Source of the DNA: Vicinamibacteria bacterium
Lineage (GTDB): Bacteria; Acidobacteriota; Vicinamibacteria; Fen-336
DNA length: 64,000 nucleotides
NCBI GenBank assembly: GCA_025994075.1
Contig: JAMQGV010000005.1
Location: forward strand, 1 to 64,000
Reading direction: 5' to 3'
How positions within the stretch are numbered: the stretch's first letter is position 1; each line of letters begins with the position of its first letter. Made by a program: the position numbers and the translations under genes. The notes beneath the pieces were generated by a model. The model saw nothing but the letters and a program-made list of their open reading frames with translations, was not told the origin of the DNA and ran no database searches. Shown here in pieces: positions 8,475 through 20,412 of this stretch.

Positions 8475-8511
8475 GCGACGAGGGGCCGGCACCCGGGCGG
8501 GTGCCGGCCCC
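8475..8511. terminator. 36-bp palindromic repeat, right copy; likely norZ terminator
   Basis: A perfect 13-bp stem (8482-8494 with 8499-8511; arms GGGGCCGGCACCC and GGGTGCCGGCCCC) with a 4-nt loop lies 22 bp past the norZ stop. It shares 33 of 36 bases with 7875-7910. The placement fits a transcription terminator for the ric-norZ operon, although no U-run follows. Confidence 0.6.
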
Positions 8512-8533
8512 TGTTCAGGGACGACGGGCGCGA

Positions 8534-10831
8534 TCAGGCCGCCGGGGCGGGCACCACGCTGCCGCGCGGCTCCGGGGAGGCGACCGGCTCGTAGCTCCAG
8601 CCGGTCCACAGGCCGAGCATGAACCACGCGAAGCAGGCGACGCCGCCGAGGAAGACCGTGTCGCCGACCAGCCGCAGCCAGCGCAGCACCTCCATGATCG
8701 GGAGCTGGAGGAACTCGGCGCTGCGCGCGTACCACAGGCCGGTCTCGACCGAGGCCCAGGTCTGGGCCAGGCCGATCGGCAGCAGGCTCAGCACGATCAT
8801 CAGGCCGAGGCCCACGTTCATGCCCCAGAAGCCCCAGGCGAGGTAGCGCTCGCGCCAGGCGACGAAGCCGCTGAGACGCCGCGCGACGACCAGGACCAGG
8901 CCCAGCGAGAGCAGGCCGTAGACGCCGAACAGCGCGGCGTGGGCGTGGACGGGCGTCGTGTTCAGGCCCTGCATGTAGTAGAGCGCGATCGGCGGGTTGA
9001 TCAGGAAGCCGAACAGTCCGGCGCCGACCAGGTTCCAGAAGGCGACGCCGACGAAGAAGCGCACTGGCCAGCGGTAGCGGACCATCCACGGCGCAGCCTG
9101 CTGCAGGCGGCTGGTGCGCCACGCCTCCCAGCCGACCAGCACCAGCGGGACGACCTCGAGCGCGCTGAACGTCGCGCCGACGGCCAGGATCGCGGTCGGG
9201 GTGCCGCTCCAGTACAGGTGGTGGAAGGTGCCGGGGATGCCGGCGAACAGGTACAGCGTCGAGGAGACGATCACCGCGCGGCCGGCCGTGCGCTCCTCGA
9301 TCAGGCCGAGGCGGACGAACAGCAGCGAGATGGCGGCGGTGGCGAACACCTCGAAGAAGCCCTCGACCCAGAGGTGGACGATCCACCAGCGCCAGTACTC
9401 CATCACCGACATGTGGGTGCGGGCGCCGAAGAAGAAGCCGGCGCCGTAGATCAGGCCGATGGCGACCGAAGCGCCGGTGAACATCAGCACCAGCGAGCGC
9501 GAGCCGTCCTTGCGGTGGAGCGCGGGCCACAGCGCGCGCAGCATCAGCACCAGCCACAGCAGCAGGCCGACCCACAGCGCGACCTGCCAGCCGCGGCCGA
9601 GGTCGACGTACTCGTAGCCCTGGTGGCCGAGCCAGAAGGAGAGGCCGAGCGGCAGCACCTGGTGGATGGCGAGGTACTGGCCGACGAACGAGCCGCCGAC
9701 GACGACCAGCAGCGCGCCGAACAGGACGTTGACGCCGAGGCGCTGGAACTTCGGCTCGCGGCCGCCGACGATCGGGGCCACGAACAGGCCCGCGGCGAGG
9801 AACGCGGTGGCGATCCAGAACATGCCGGCCTGGATGTGCCAGGTGCGGGTCAGCGAGTAGGGCAGCCACTCGCCGAGCGGGAAGCCGTAGAAGCCCTGGC
9901 CCTCGACGGTGTAGTGGGCGGTGATCACGCCGAGGATCACCTGCACGACCAGCAGCAGCACCACGGTGCCGACGTACTTGGCGACGGCCTTCATCGACGC
10001 GGTCGGCGCGATCTCGCCGAACGGGTCGCGGGCGGGCGGCTCGGGGTCCTTCTCCTCCTCGGGGCGGAACGCCTTCCACCACACGAGGGCGCCGATCGCC
10101 GCGAGCAGCAGGAACACGCTGACCAGCGACCACAGCACGTTGGCGCCGGAGGGCCGGTTGTCGACCAGCGGCTCGTGCGGCCAGTTGTTGGTGTAGGTCA
10201 CCTTCGAGTCCGGCCGCTGGGTCGTGGCGGCCCACGAGGTCCAGAAGAAGAAGTCGACGAGCGCCGCGCGGCGCTTCGCGTCGGGGACCGTGACCTCCTT
10301 CATCGCGTAGTCCTCGCGGAGCTGCTGGAGCTCCGGCGCGCCGCCGAACAGCGCGTCGAAGTGGGCGGCCGTGCGCGCGATCGCCTCGGCCCGCTCGGCC
10401 GAGATCGTCACGGTGCCGGTCGCCGGGTCGTACGTGTTGGTGCGCATCTCGGCGACGAGACGCTGCTTCAGCGCACCCTGCGCGCCCGCGTCGAGGTCGT
10501 CGAAGCGGCGGCCGTGCTCGCCGACGGCCCAGACGTCGAGCAGGGCGACGGCCTCGCGGTGCAGCCAGTCGGCCGTCCAGTCCGGGGCCTGATAGGCGCC
10601 GTGGCCCCAGATCGAGCCGAGCTGCTGTCCGCCCGTCGACTGCCACGACTCCTGGCCGGTGAGGATGTCGTCCTCGGTGGCCAGCACGGTGCCGTCCGCG
10701 ACCACGATCTGCTTGGGGATCGGGGGCGCCTGGCGGTAGACCTCGCGGCCGTAGAAGCCGAGCACGAAGAAGGCGATCGAGATCGCCGCGAAGAACGTGA
10801 TCCAGTACTTGTTGTCTTTCAGGGCGTTCAT
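8534..10831 (-). CDS. norZ: Quinol-dependent nitric oxide reductase (qNOR)
   Basis: This 765-residue enzyme reduces 2 NO to N2O in the inner membrane using quinol. It is the fused single-subunit type: an N-terminal helix and cytochrome-c-like periplasmic domain without a CxxCH motif (about 1-250), then the heme-copper-oxidase-like core. Expected ligands are visible: RTWHIQAG (His near 331), HLWVEGFFEVFA near 485-496, the FHHLYW pair near 535, and HAHAALFG near 629. The length matches known qNORs. The ATG at 10831 has a GGAG 9 nt upstream. It lies 29 bp downstream of ric, so the two are probably one operon controlled by the divergent NorR-like activator. Confidence 0.93.
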   Translation of the reverse strand: MNALKDNKYWITFFAAISIAFFVLGFYGREVYRQAPPIPKQIVVADGTVLATEDDILTGQESWQSTGGQQLGSIWGHGAYQAPDWTADWLHREAVALLDVWAVGEHGRRFDDLDAGAQGALKQRLVAEMRTNTYDPATGTVTISAERAEAIARTAAHFDALFGGAPELQQLREDYAMKEVTVPDAKRRAALVDFFFWTSWAATTQRPDSKVTYTNNWPHEPLVDNRPSGANVLWSLVSVFLLLAAIGALVWWKAFRPEEEKDPEPPARDPFGEIAPTASMKAVAKYVGTVVLLLVVQVILGVITAHYTVEGQGFYGFPLGEWLPYSLTRTWHIQAGMFWIATAFLAAGLFVAPIVGGREPKFQRLGVNVLFGALLVVVGGSFVGQYLAIHQVLPLGLSFWLGHQGYEYVDLGRGWQVALWVGLLLWLVLMLRALWPALHRKDGSRSLVLMFTGASVAIGLIYGAGFFFGARTHMSVMEYWRWWIVHLWVEGFFEVFATAAISLLFVRLGLIEERTAGRAVIVSSTLYLFAGIPGTFHHLYWSGTPTAILAVGATFSALEVVPLVLVGWEAWRTSRLQQAAPWMVRYRWPVRFFVGVAFWNLVGAGLFGFLINPPIALYYMQGLNTTPVHAHAALFGVYGLLSLGLVLVVARRLSGFVAWRERYLAWGFWGMNVGLGLMIVLSLLPIGLAQTWASVETGLWYARSAEFLQLPIMEVLRWLRLVGDTVFLGGVACFAWFMLGLWTGWSYEPVASPEPRGSVVPAPAA

Positions 10832-10860
10832 GGAATGACTCCGGGAAAAGCGGGCGGCGC

Positions 10861-11559
10861 TCAGTTCTCGAGCTCGGCGAGCGCGCGCTTGAACAGCACG
10901 TTGTTCTCGAGGTGGATGTGCTCCATCAGCTCGGCCTCGAAGGCGTCGAGGCGGCCGTACAGCGCGCGCCAGGTCGTGCAGGCCTCGGGCGGCGGCACCA
11001 GGTTGGTGGTCAGCTCGCGGGTGCGGCGCAGGTTCTCCGCGTGGTCGTCGTGCTCGCCCTCCATGACCCGGATCGGGCCGCCCGCGATGCGGCCGCGGCC
11101 GGCCGCCAGCATCGGGAACAGCACCTGCTCCTCCTTGGCGAGGTGGTCGAGCACCGCGGCGTGGATCGCGGTGACGTGGTCGGCGATACCGCGCGGACAG
11201 CTCGCCTTTTCGGCGTGCACCGACTCGACCTTCCTGGCCATCGCTTCGAGCTGCGGCAGCTCCTCGCGCAGCCGGCGGTGGTAGAAGCCGACGAGGTGGT
11301 CGATCAGCTCGGGCAGCGGGGCGCGGTCCCAGCGGCGGTGGTCGACGGCCGCCGGCGTCTCGGCTTCGATCGCCTGCAGGATCGCGGCCGCATCGAGGCC
11401 GCGCTCGGCGCAGGCCTCCTCGAGCGGTCGGCGGCCCGTGCAGCAGTAGTCGAGTCCGTTCTGGTGGAACACGCGCGAGGCCGCGGGGTGGGCGACGGCG
11501 AGCTCGGCGAGGGTCGTCTGCGGGGTCAGCGGGGCGGCGGGGTTGGGCGTCGTGGCCAT
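10861..11559 (-). CDS. ric: Iron-sulfur cluster repair di-iron protein (RIC/YtfE/ScdA)
   Basis: This 232-residue protein repairs Fe-S clusters damaged by NO or oxidants. The N-terminal DUF542 (ScdA_N) domain has the DYCCTGRRPLEEAC motif at about 38-51. The hemerythrin-like helical bundle that follows supplies the di-iron ligands: His residues in LIDHLVGFYHRRL, DHVTAIHAAVLDHLAKEE, MEGEHDDHAENL and LMEHIHLENNVLF. Length and order are normal for the family. AGGAGGAG precedes the ATG by 8 nt. It is first in a ric-norZ operon behind a sigma-54 type promoter, so repair and detoxification are induced together. Confidence 0.93.
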   Translation of the reverse strand: MATTPNPAAPLTPQTTLAELAVAHPAASRVFHQNGLDYCCTGRRPLEEACAERGLDAAAILQAIEAETPAAVDHRRWDRAPLPELIDHLVGFYHRRLREELPQLEAMARKVESVHAEKASCPRGIADHVTAIHAAVLDHLAKEEQVLFPMLAAGRGRIAGGPIRVMEGEHDDHAENLRRTRELTTNLVPPPEACTTWRALYGRLDAFEAELMEHIHLENNVLFKRALAELEN

Positions 11560-11611
11560 CGGTCTTTCTCCTCCTGACGGCCAGCGCGTCGGCGGCCGAT
11601 GCCTCTCCTTC

Positions 11612-11629
11612 AGGCAACCTCCGGGCCAG
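11612..11629 (-). promoter_or_regulatory. Sigma-54 (-24/-12) promoter of ric-norZ
   Basis: On the minus strand the sequence reads CTGGCCCGGAGGTTGCCT. The GG and GC dinucleotides are separated by exactly 10 bp, as required for RpoN promoters. It ends about 50 bp before the ric ATG. It fits the GAFTGA-containing activator encoded divergently. Confidence 0.8.
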
Positions 11630-11666
11630 CGTCCCGCTCCTTTCGGATCAACGAGTTGCAGGGTGT

Positions 11667-11683
11667 GTTATGGTTCAGGTAAC
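11667..11683. promoter_or_regulatory. Candidate NorR-type upstream activator site
   Basis: GTTATGGTTCAGGTAAC is an inverted repeat (GTTA, nine bases, TAAC) about 40-55 bp upstream of the -24 element, a normal enhancer position. It is also next to the activator's own start codon, so it could mediate autoregulation. Only one clear site is seen; NorR often uses three. Confidence 0.4.
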
Positions 11684-11716
11684 GGAATGGGGTTGTCATG
11701 GATACAGCGGTGATGT

Positions 11717-13326
<1,610 letters not shown>

Positions 13327-13330
<4 letters not shown>

Positions 13331-15081
13331 CGAAGCGGCGCCAGCGGCCGGGCCGTGCGGAGCCGCGCCGGCGGCGCGAGCGGCGCGCGCTCCGCCGTCT
13401 CCAGGCGCAGCGCGACGGCCGTCACCGGCTCCAGCGGCAGCAGTCGCAGCAGCGCACCTGCCGTCGGCGCGGACGGCGCCAGCCGCTCGCTGGCGATCTC
13501 CACGGGCGCGTAGCGGGTGCCGTCGTGCGAGGCCAGGAGGCGCAGGCGCGGCGGACGTTCGCCAGGCGCCACCTCCCACTCCACCGCGGCGACCGCGTCG
13601 GACGCGGGCAGGCGCACGTCGATCGCGCGCGCGGCCGGTCCGGAAGCGGAGTAGCGGGGACCGCCGGCCGCCGCGCTGCCCGGCAGCACGTCGGACCACT
13701 CGTAGGCCAGCGCCGGAGGCACGCTCGGCACCAGCAACACCAGTTCGGGGCCCTGGCCTGCCGTGTTCCGGGTGGGCCGGAGACGCCGGACCTCCTGCAA
13801 GTGCCGTGGCGGCTCGCCGATCTGGCTCGCGATCACCACCGAGACGTCGTGCTCGCGGGCCAGCCTCTGGGTCCACGGATCGAACCCGCGGACCCGGGTC
13901 AGCGACACACCGGGCGGCGTGCCGAGCTCGCGCGCCGTGGTGAGCGCGCGTCCACCCGACCAGGCGGCCAGGGCTTCCTTCGCCTGGTCGCGCGGCGACG
14001 GTTGCCGGTAGGAGCGCACGTCGAGAGCGCTCTGGGCCGCCGGCCACGCCAGGGCGATCAGGGTGGCGGCGGCGACCGCCGGCGCCCGCCGCGCGCCGAT
14101 GCGCGCGATGCCGATCGCCGCGAAGACCGCGAGCACTCCGGTCAGCGGGACGAGGAAGCGGTCGTAGCGGACCTCGGCGGTGGCGAACACCGCCAGCACG
14201 ACGACCGGCAGCGCGACGAGCGGAGCGAAGCGGCGAGGCCGACGCCGCCCGGCCCACGCGCCCGCGCCGGCGAGCAGCAGCCACGGCGCGCCCAGCGTCT
14301 CGCCCAGGCGCACAACGTAGGCGCCCAGGTTCTCCAGGTAGCCCGGTGCCTCCGTGCGCCCCTCGTAGTGGTAGCGCACCTGGGTGCCGGCGCCGGACAG
14401 CGCCTCCTCGAGGTGGAGCAGCGTGTAGGGCGAGCAGGCGACGAACACGAGCGCCGCGACGGCGCCGAAGCGCACGAAGTCCGCGGGCCTCGGCCCGCGG
14501 CGCAGCAGCAGGCCGAGCGCCAGCGGCGCCGCCAGCAGCGGCCCGGAGAACTTGATCGCGGAGGCCACCCCCAGCGCGGCTCCCGCGGCCGAAGCCCGGC
14601 GCGAGCGGCGCAGCGGCACGGCCAGGGCCAGCAGCCCGAGCAGGAACGCCACCTCCAGCACGACGTCGGTTCGGATCATGTGCGCCTGCTCGACGTCGAG
14701 CGGCGAGACCGCCTTCAGCAGCGCTGCCGCGCGGCCGACCGTCGTGCCGGCCAGGACGCGCCCGAGGGCGTAGACCAGGCCGACCGCGACCACGCCGAAG
14801 GCCGCCACCGTGATCCGCCCCGCCCATGTCGAGGCGAAGCCCGCCTCGCCGCCGGCGAGCCACTGGCCGGGCAGCAGCAGGTACAGGAACAGCCCCGGGT
14901 ACTCGTAGAAACGGTGGTCGAGGTCGCCGTTGGCCAGCATGGCCGCGACCGCCTCGACGAACGACTGCTCGTCGCCCAGCGGGCGATGGCCGGAGCCCCA
15001 GCCGAGCCCCGTGAAGCGCAGCCCGGCCGCCACGGCGAGGGCCACCAGCAGCCACAGGTCGGGTCGGCGACGGGCGCTCAT
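13327..15081 (-). CDS. Membrane glycosyltransferase, PMT/GT39-like
   Basis: This 584-residue protein has a multi-helix N-terminal part (about 1-330) and a soluble beta-rich C-terminal domain (about 420-584). The first loop carries LGDEQSFVEA, with the Asp-Glu pair near 38-39 expected of polyprenyl-phosphate-sugar transferases. The tail, with PRLRLLASHDGTRYAPVEI, resembles a discoidin-like carbohydrate-binding fold, as seen in some GT39 relatives. Acceptor and sugar are unknown. A TATCGT hexamer precedes the ATG by about 9 nt. The gene ends with its stop codon overlapping the norR stop. Confidence 0.7.
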
Positions 15082-15136
15082 GGGCCCGGAACGATACCGG
15101 AATCGGACGACCGCGGCGCCCTGTGTCGCGCGGGGC

Positions 15137-15358
15137 CTAGCGGGCGGCCTCGGCCGGCCATTCGCTCGCGCGCATGACCCGCACCGCGCCGGGCTTCACC
15201 TTGCGGAAACCGCGGGTGATCCAGGCTCCGCAGTTCCACGGGCACGGCCCCTGGTAGGCGCCGACGCCGAGAAAACGCGGCGCGCCCACGCCCACGGCCA
15301 CGATGTCGCCGCCGCACTTGACGCAGCGCCAGCGGCCCAGCTCCGTCTCATCGCTCAA
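15137..15358 (-). CDS. Small zinc-ribbon protein (73 aa)
   Basis: This 73-residue protein has two cysteine knuckles, RCVKCGG near 10-16 and PCPWNCGAW near 37-45, likely binding one zinc. The start is taken as TTG at 15358 because GGAGGT lies about 5 nt before it and the homologous-looking sequence begins there. It overlaps the end of the preceding small ORF by 11 bp, a sign of translational coupling. Many such ribbons bind nucleic acid or partner proteins; nothing more specific can be said. Confidence 0.65.
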   Translation of the reverse strand: MSDETELGRWRCVKCGGDIVAVGVGAPRFLGVGAYQGPCPWNCGAWITRGFRKVKPGAVRVMRASEWPAEAAR

Positions 15359-15545
15359 GGGCGACCTCCGGGCGTTCCCACGCGACGTGCCCGCCACGCA
15401 CCTCGGCGGCGGCCACCGCGAGGTCCTTGCGGCCGCGACGCTCGACGCGCGCCGCCGCGCCGTCCCGCAACTGCCGCGCGCGGAGGATGATCAGGGTGAC
15501 CCGGTGGAAGCGGGTCTCGGCGGCGTCGCCGACGCTCCAGCTCAA
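15348..15545 (-). CDS. Small hypothetical protein, start uncertain
   Basis: This is a 65-residue reading frame with a plausible folded segment (TRFHRVTLIILRARQLRDG), ending 11 bp inside the zinc-ribbon gene. The only in-frame start that avoids low-complexity sequence is TTG at 15545, which lacks a good ribosome binding site; the frame stays open further upstream to 15743. Its GC-rich composition and lack of recognised homologs make this a tentative gene. The overlap with the next gene supports it. Confidence 0.4.
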   Translation of the reverse strand: MSWSVGDAAETRFHRVTLIILRARQLRDGAAARVERRGRKDLAVAAAEVRGGHVAWERPEVALER

Positions 15546-15753
15546 GACCGGGCTCGCGAGGCGGACGAAGGGGGCGGGGATACGCGAGGCGGACGCCGCA
15601 TGGGAATCTCCCTGACGGGACCGGCGCGGGAAGCGGTTCACGGGTCGACCGGACGCAGCCCGGAGCCAGGATCGGCAGGGGGAGGCGAGAGCCCGCGCGG
15701 GCTCGACGACTCCACGGTAGCCCCTTTCGGCCCCCGGGGCCACTCGTCGCCGC

Positions 15754-15759
15754 TATGCT
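15754..15759 (+). promoter_or_regulatory. -10-like TATGCT, 9 nt before the Dam-type ATG
   Basis: TATGCT, nine bases, then the ATG at 15769. No Shine-Dalgarno is present, pointing to a short or absent leader. Confidence 0.35.
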
Positions 15760-15768
15760 CCCGAGCCA

Positions 15769-16584
15769 ATGACCTTGCCCGCCCCGCCCGCCGCGCCGCG
15801 CCCGTTCCTCAAGTGGGCGGGGGGGAAGCAGGCGCTCGCCGCGCGGCTCGTCGAGGCCTTCCCGCGCGAGTTCGAGCGCTACTTCGAGCCGTTCCTCGGC
15901 GGCGGCAGCGTGCTGCTCGCGTTGCGCCCGCCGCGCGCCGTGGCCGCCGACCGCAACGCGTGGCTGATCGACGCCTGGGAGCAGATCCGCGACGCGCCCG
16001 ACGCCGTGCTCGACGAGCTGGTGCCGCTGCCCAACACCCGCGAGGACTTCCTGCGCCTGCGCGGGGAGGACCCGTGGGCGCTGCCGCCGCCGCGCCGCGC
16101 CGCGCTCTTCGTCTATCTCAACAAGACGGCGTTCCGCGGCCTGTTCCGCGTCAACCGCGCCGGCCGCTTCAACACGCCGTGGGGCGCCTACGCCCGCCGC
16201 TACGCCGACCCCGCGAACCTGCGCGCGCTGTCGCTCGCGCTGCGCCCCGTCCTGTTCCGCCGCGGCGACTTCGAGGCGGGGCTCGCGGGCATCACGGAGC
16301 GCGACTTCGCCTACCTCGATCCGCCGTACTGGCCGCAGGGCGGCTACGCCGACTTCGCCCGCTACACGAGCGAGCCGTTCCGGGCCGAGGACCACGAGCG
16401 GCTGGCCGCCTTCGCCCGCGCCCTCGACGCGCGCGGCGTGCGCTTCGCGCTGACCAACTCCGACACCGACGCGGTGCGCGCCCTCTACCGCGGCTTCGAG
16501 CTGACGCGGATCGCCGCCCGCCGCGAGATCAACCTCTCCGCGGCGCGCCGCGGGATCGAGGAGCTGCTGATCCGGAACTACTGA
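15769..16584 (+). CDS. dam: Dam-type N6-adenine DNA methyltransferase (D12 class)
   Basis: This 271-residue enzyme transfers a methyl group from SAM to N6 of adenine in duplex DNA. It has motif I FLKWAGGK at 13-20, the FEPFLGGGSVLLAL segment near 39-52, a DRNAWLI segment, and the catalytic DPPY at about 184-187. The length matches solitary Dam-type enzymes. No restriction endonuclease gene is adjacent, so a housekeeping or epigenetic role is more likely than restriction-modification. The recognition site cannot be read from the sequence; GATC is the family's usual target. Its end overlaps the convergent EamA gene by 7 bp. Confidence 0.88.
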   Translation: MTLPAPPAAPRPFLKWAGGKQALAARLVEAFPREFERYFEPFLGGGSVLLALRPPRAVAADRNAWLIDAWEQIRDAPDAVLDELVPLPNTREDFLRLRGEDPWALPPPRRAALFVYLNKTAFRGLFRVNRAGRFNTPWGAYARRYADPANLRALSLALRPVLFRRGDFEAGLAGITERDFAYLDPPYWPQGGYADFARYTSEPFRAEDHERLAAFARALDARGVRFALTNSDTDAVRALYRGFELTRIAARREINLSAARRGIEELLIRNY

Positions 16585-17438
16585 CCGAGCACGAGCGGCA
16601 CGCCGGCGGCCATCAGCGCCGCCGCCAGCACGTGGCGCAGGGTGACGTGCTCGCCGAAGAGCAGGCGGCCGTTGACGAGGGCGAGCGTCAGCCCCATCGC
16701 CCGCTTGACCGACTCGACGCTGCCGGCGTCGAGCCCCTTCAGCGCGGCGTACTGCAGCCCCAGCGCCGCCGAACCGGTGACCACCGCCAGCGCCAGCAGC
16801 CACGGCCGCCGGCCCAGCGTGCGCAGGCCGGACAGGCGGCCGCGCAGCGCGAGCACGACGAGCAGCCCGGCCCCGACCACGCCGCACTGCACCGCGCCGT
16901 GGAGCAGCGGCGACGCGAAGCGCAGCGCGTCGCGGTCGATCACCGCGACCAGGCCCCACGCCGACGCCACGACCAGCATCAGGCGCCGGCCGTGCGCGGC
17001 GGCGTCGGGGTCGACGCCGGGGCCGACGGCGTGCGGCAGCAGCCACGCGCCGCAGGCCACGGCCGCGATGCCGACCGCCTGCAGCGGGCGCACCGGGTCG
17101 CCCAGCCAGAGGACGCCGATGCCGGCCGCGAACACCGGCGAGAGCGCGAGCAGCGGCAGGCACACCGAGAGCGGCGCCATCGACAGCGCGCGCAGGAACG
17201 TGACGTGGGCCCAGGCGCTGAAGGCCGCGGCCAGCAGCGTGCGCGGGGCGTAGCGCGCGAGGTCGAAGCCCGGGTCGTGCGCGAAGGCGCCGACGGCGGC
17301 GAAGGCGGGCAGGCCGAGGAACGCGAGCGCCGCGCCGAGGGCGAGGATGTCGACGCCCTGCGCGAGCCGCTTGCGCTGGACGTCGAGCGCGGCCCAGCAC
17401 AGGCCGCTGGCGAACAGCGCCAGCGCCGCGGCGCTCAA
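16578..17438 (-). CDS. EamA/DMT-family permease
   Basis: This 286-residue protein has about ten hydrophobic helices in two five-helix halves, as expected of drug/metabolite transporters. The conserved loop near the end of the first half reads LALSPVFAAGIGVLWLGDPV, and the second half repeats it with RAMGLTLALVNGRLLFGE. Substrate unknown; relatives export amino acids or metabolites. The start is taken as TTG at 17438. It begins 10 bp past the last base of the kinase stop codon on the same strand, suggesting cotranscription with that kinase. Confidence 0.75.
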   Translation of the reverse strand: MSAAALALFASGLCWAALDVQRKRLAQGVDILALGAALAFLGLPAFAAVGAFAHDPGFDLARYAPRTLLAAAFSAWAHVTFLRALSMAPLSVCLPLLALSPVFAAGIGVLWLGDPVRPLQAVGIAAVACGAWLLPHAVGPGVDPDAAAHGRRLMLVVASAWGLVAVIDRDALRFASPLLHGAVQCGVVGAGLLVVLALRGRLSGLRTLGRRPWLLALAVVTGSAALGLQYAALKGLDAGSVESVKRAMGLTLALVNGRLLFGEHVTLRHVLAAALMAAGVPLVLGQ

Positions 17439-17445
17439 CGGCGGC

Positions 17446-19473
<2,028 letters not shown>

Positions 19474-19590
19474 GCGGCGGCGGCGGAGGTGAAGATCACG
19501 GGGAACCCTGCCGCGATTCTACAGAGCGCCTCAGCGCGGGGCTAACCTCTGGAGGGGTGGCCGCCGGAAGCCGCGGCCGGGAGGAGCGCC

Positions 19591-19677
19591 ATGAGCCACG
19601 TCGCGCAGGTGGGCGCCGGCCCGCAGTACCGTCGCACGGCGATCCGGATCGGTGCCTGCGAGACGCCCGGGGACTGA
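19591..19677 (+). CDS. 28-residue leader ORF upstream of the GAF gene
   Basis: This ATG-started 28-codon frame has a strong GGGAGGAG 4 nt before it, much better than the ribosome site of the following gene. Its TGA is one base before the ATG of the GAF protein, in the arrangement TGAGATG. Translation of the leader would bring ribosomes onto the GAF gene. The peptide has no recognisable features. It may act only by translational coupling. Confidence 0.45.
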   Translation: MSHVAQVGAGPQYRRTAIRIGACETPGD

Positions 19678-19678
19678 G

Positions 19679-20365
19679 ATGGCGGCCCCGCTCCACCCCC
19701 GCGAGGCGCGGCGGCTCGAGCTGCTCCGGCTCCACCGCATCCTCGACACGGGCCCCGACCCGGTGCTCGACGAGCTGACCCAGCTCGCCGCCGAGATCTG
19801 CGGCACGCCGGTCAGCCTGATCAGCCTGGTCGACGAGGACCGCCAGTGGTTCAAGTCGCGCCATGGGCTGAGCGTGGCCCAGACGTCGCGCGACGTGGCC
19901 TTCTGCGCCCACGCGATCCTCGGCGAGCGCGTGTTCACCGTCGAGGACGCGACCCGCGACCCGCGCTTCGACCGCAACCCGCTGGTGCTCGAGGAGCCGC
20001 GGCTGCGCTTCTACGCGGGCTTTCCGCTGGCGGTCGAGGAGGGGCTGCCGCTCGGCACGCTGTGCGTGATCGACCGCGAGCCGCGGCAGTTGTCGGCAGG
20101 CCAGCAACGGGCGCTGGAGAGCCTGGGCCGCATCGCCGCCGAGCTGCTCCGGATGCGCCGCACAGCCCTCGAGCTGAAGCCGCTCGAGGCGCTGCTGCCG
20201 ACCTGCGCCTACTGTCGCCGCGTCAAGGACGAAGACGGGACGTGGGTCGCGGTCGAGCGCTATCTCGAGCGGCACGAGCGGCCGACCCACGGCATCTGCC
20301 CGACCTGCATGGAGGCCCGCTTCCCCGGGGAAGCCGCGCTCGTGCGCGAGCGCGGCGGCAAGTAG
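19679..20365 (+). CDS. GAF-domain protein with a C-terminal Cys-rich motif
   Basis: This 228-residue protein has a GAF domain (about 15-165), including VSLISLVDEDRQWFKSRHG and the FCAHAIL signature seen in GAF domains of phytochrome-like sensors. After it comes a module with CAYCRRVKDEDGTWVAVERY and HGICPTCMEARFP. This CxxC...CPxC module is found at the end of several GAF or response-regulator proteins and probably binds metal or heme. No output domain such as a kinase or GGDEF is present, so it may be a partner protein. The ATG at 19679 is chosen because of its coupling to the leader ORF; a GTG at 19652 is possible. Confidence 0.8.
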   Translation: MAAPLHPREARRLELLRLHRILDTGPDPVLDELTQLAAEICGTPVSLISLVDEDRQWFKSRHGLSVAQTSRDVAFCAHAILGERVFTVEDATRDPRFDRNPLVLEEPRLRFYAGFPLAVEEGLPLGTLCVIDREPRQLSAGQQRALESLGRIAAELLRMRRTALELKPLEALLPTCAYCRRVKDEDGTWVAVERYLERHERPTHGICPTCMEARFPGEAALVRERGGK

Positions 20366-20372
20366 CGGAAGA

Positions 20373-20398
20373 GGCGCCGGGATCGAAGGCCCGGCGCC
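20373..20398. terminator. Bidirectional hairpin between convergent GAF and dps genes
   Basis: GGCGCCGGG and CCCGGCGCC (9 bp, perfect) around an 8-nt loop, placed between the two converging stop codons. It could terminate both transcripts; there is no T-run. Confidence 0.55.
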
Positions 20399-20412
20399 CC
20401 GGTCGCGCGGGC

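Larger units (their letters stand above)
7780..8533. other. 754-bp region without an intact gene
   Basis: No convincing intact gene lies between the glycosyltransferase start and the norZ stop. The region holds two 36-bp palindromic repeats 600 bp apart and a 47-bp fragment of the Gcr-family gene. It also holds plus-strand stretches that read like protein in successive frames: TLTEVLAVPTAALVEG near 8180-8220, LPAWTAWLGPAPHVHLAEA near 8270-8325, and GFFADGVSVAALHAF near 8371-8415. The frame changes suggest a degraded gene rather than a working one. I do not recognise the family. Confidence 0.5.

Noticed and set aside
13860..13910. A tRNA-like GATCGAACCCGCGG stretch
   Set aside because: It lies within the coding sequence of the glycosyltransferase and no cloverleaf arms can be built around it.
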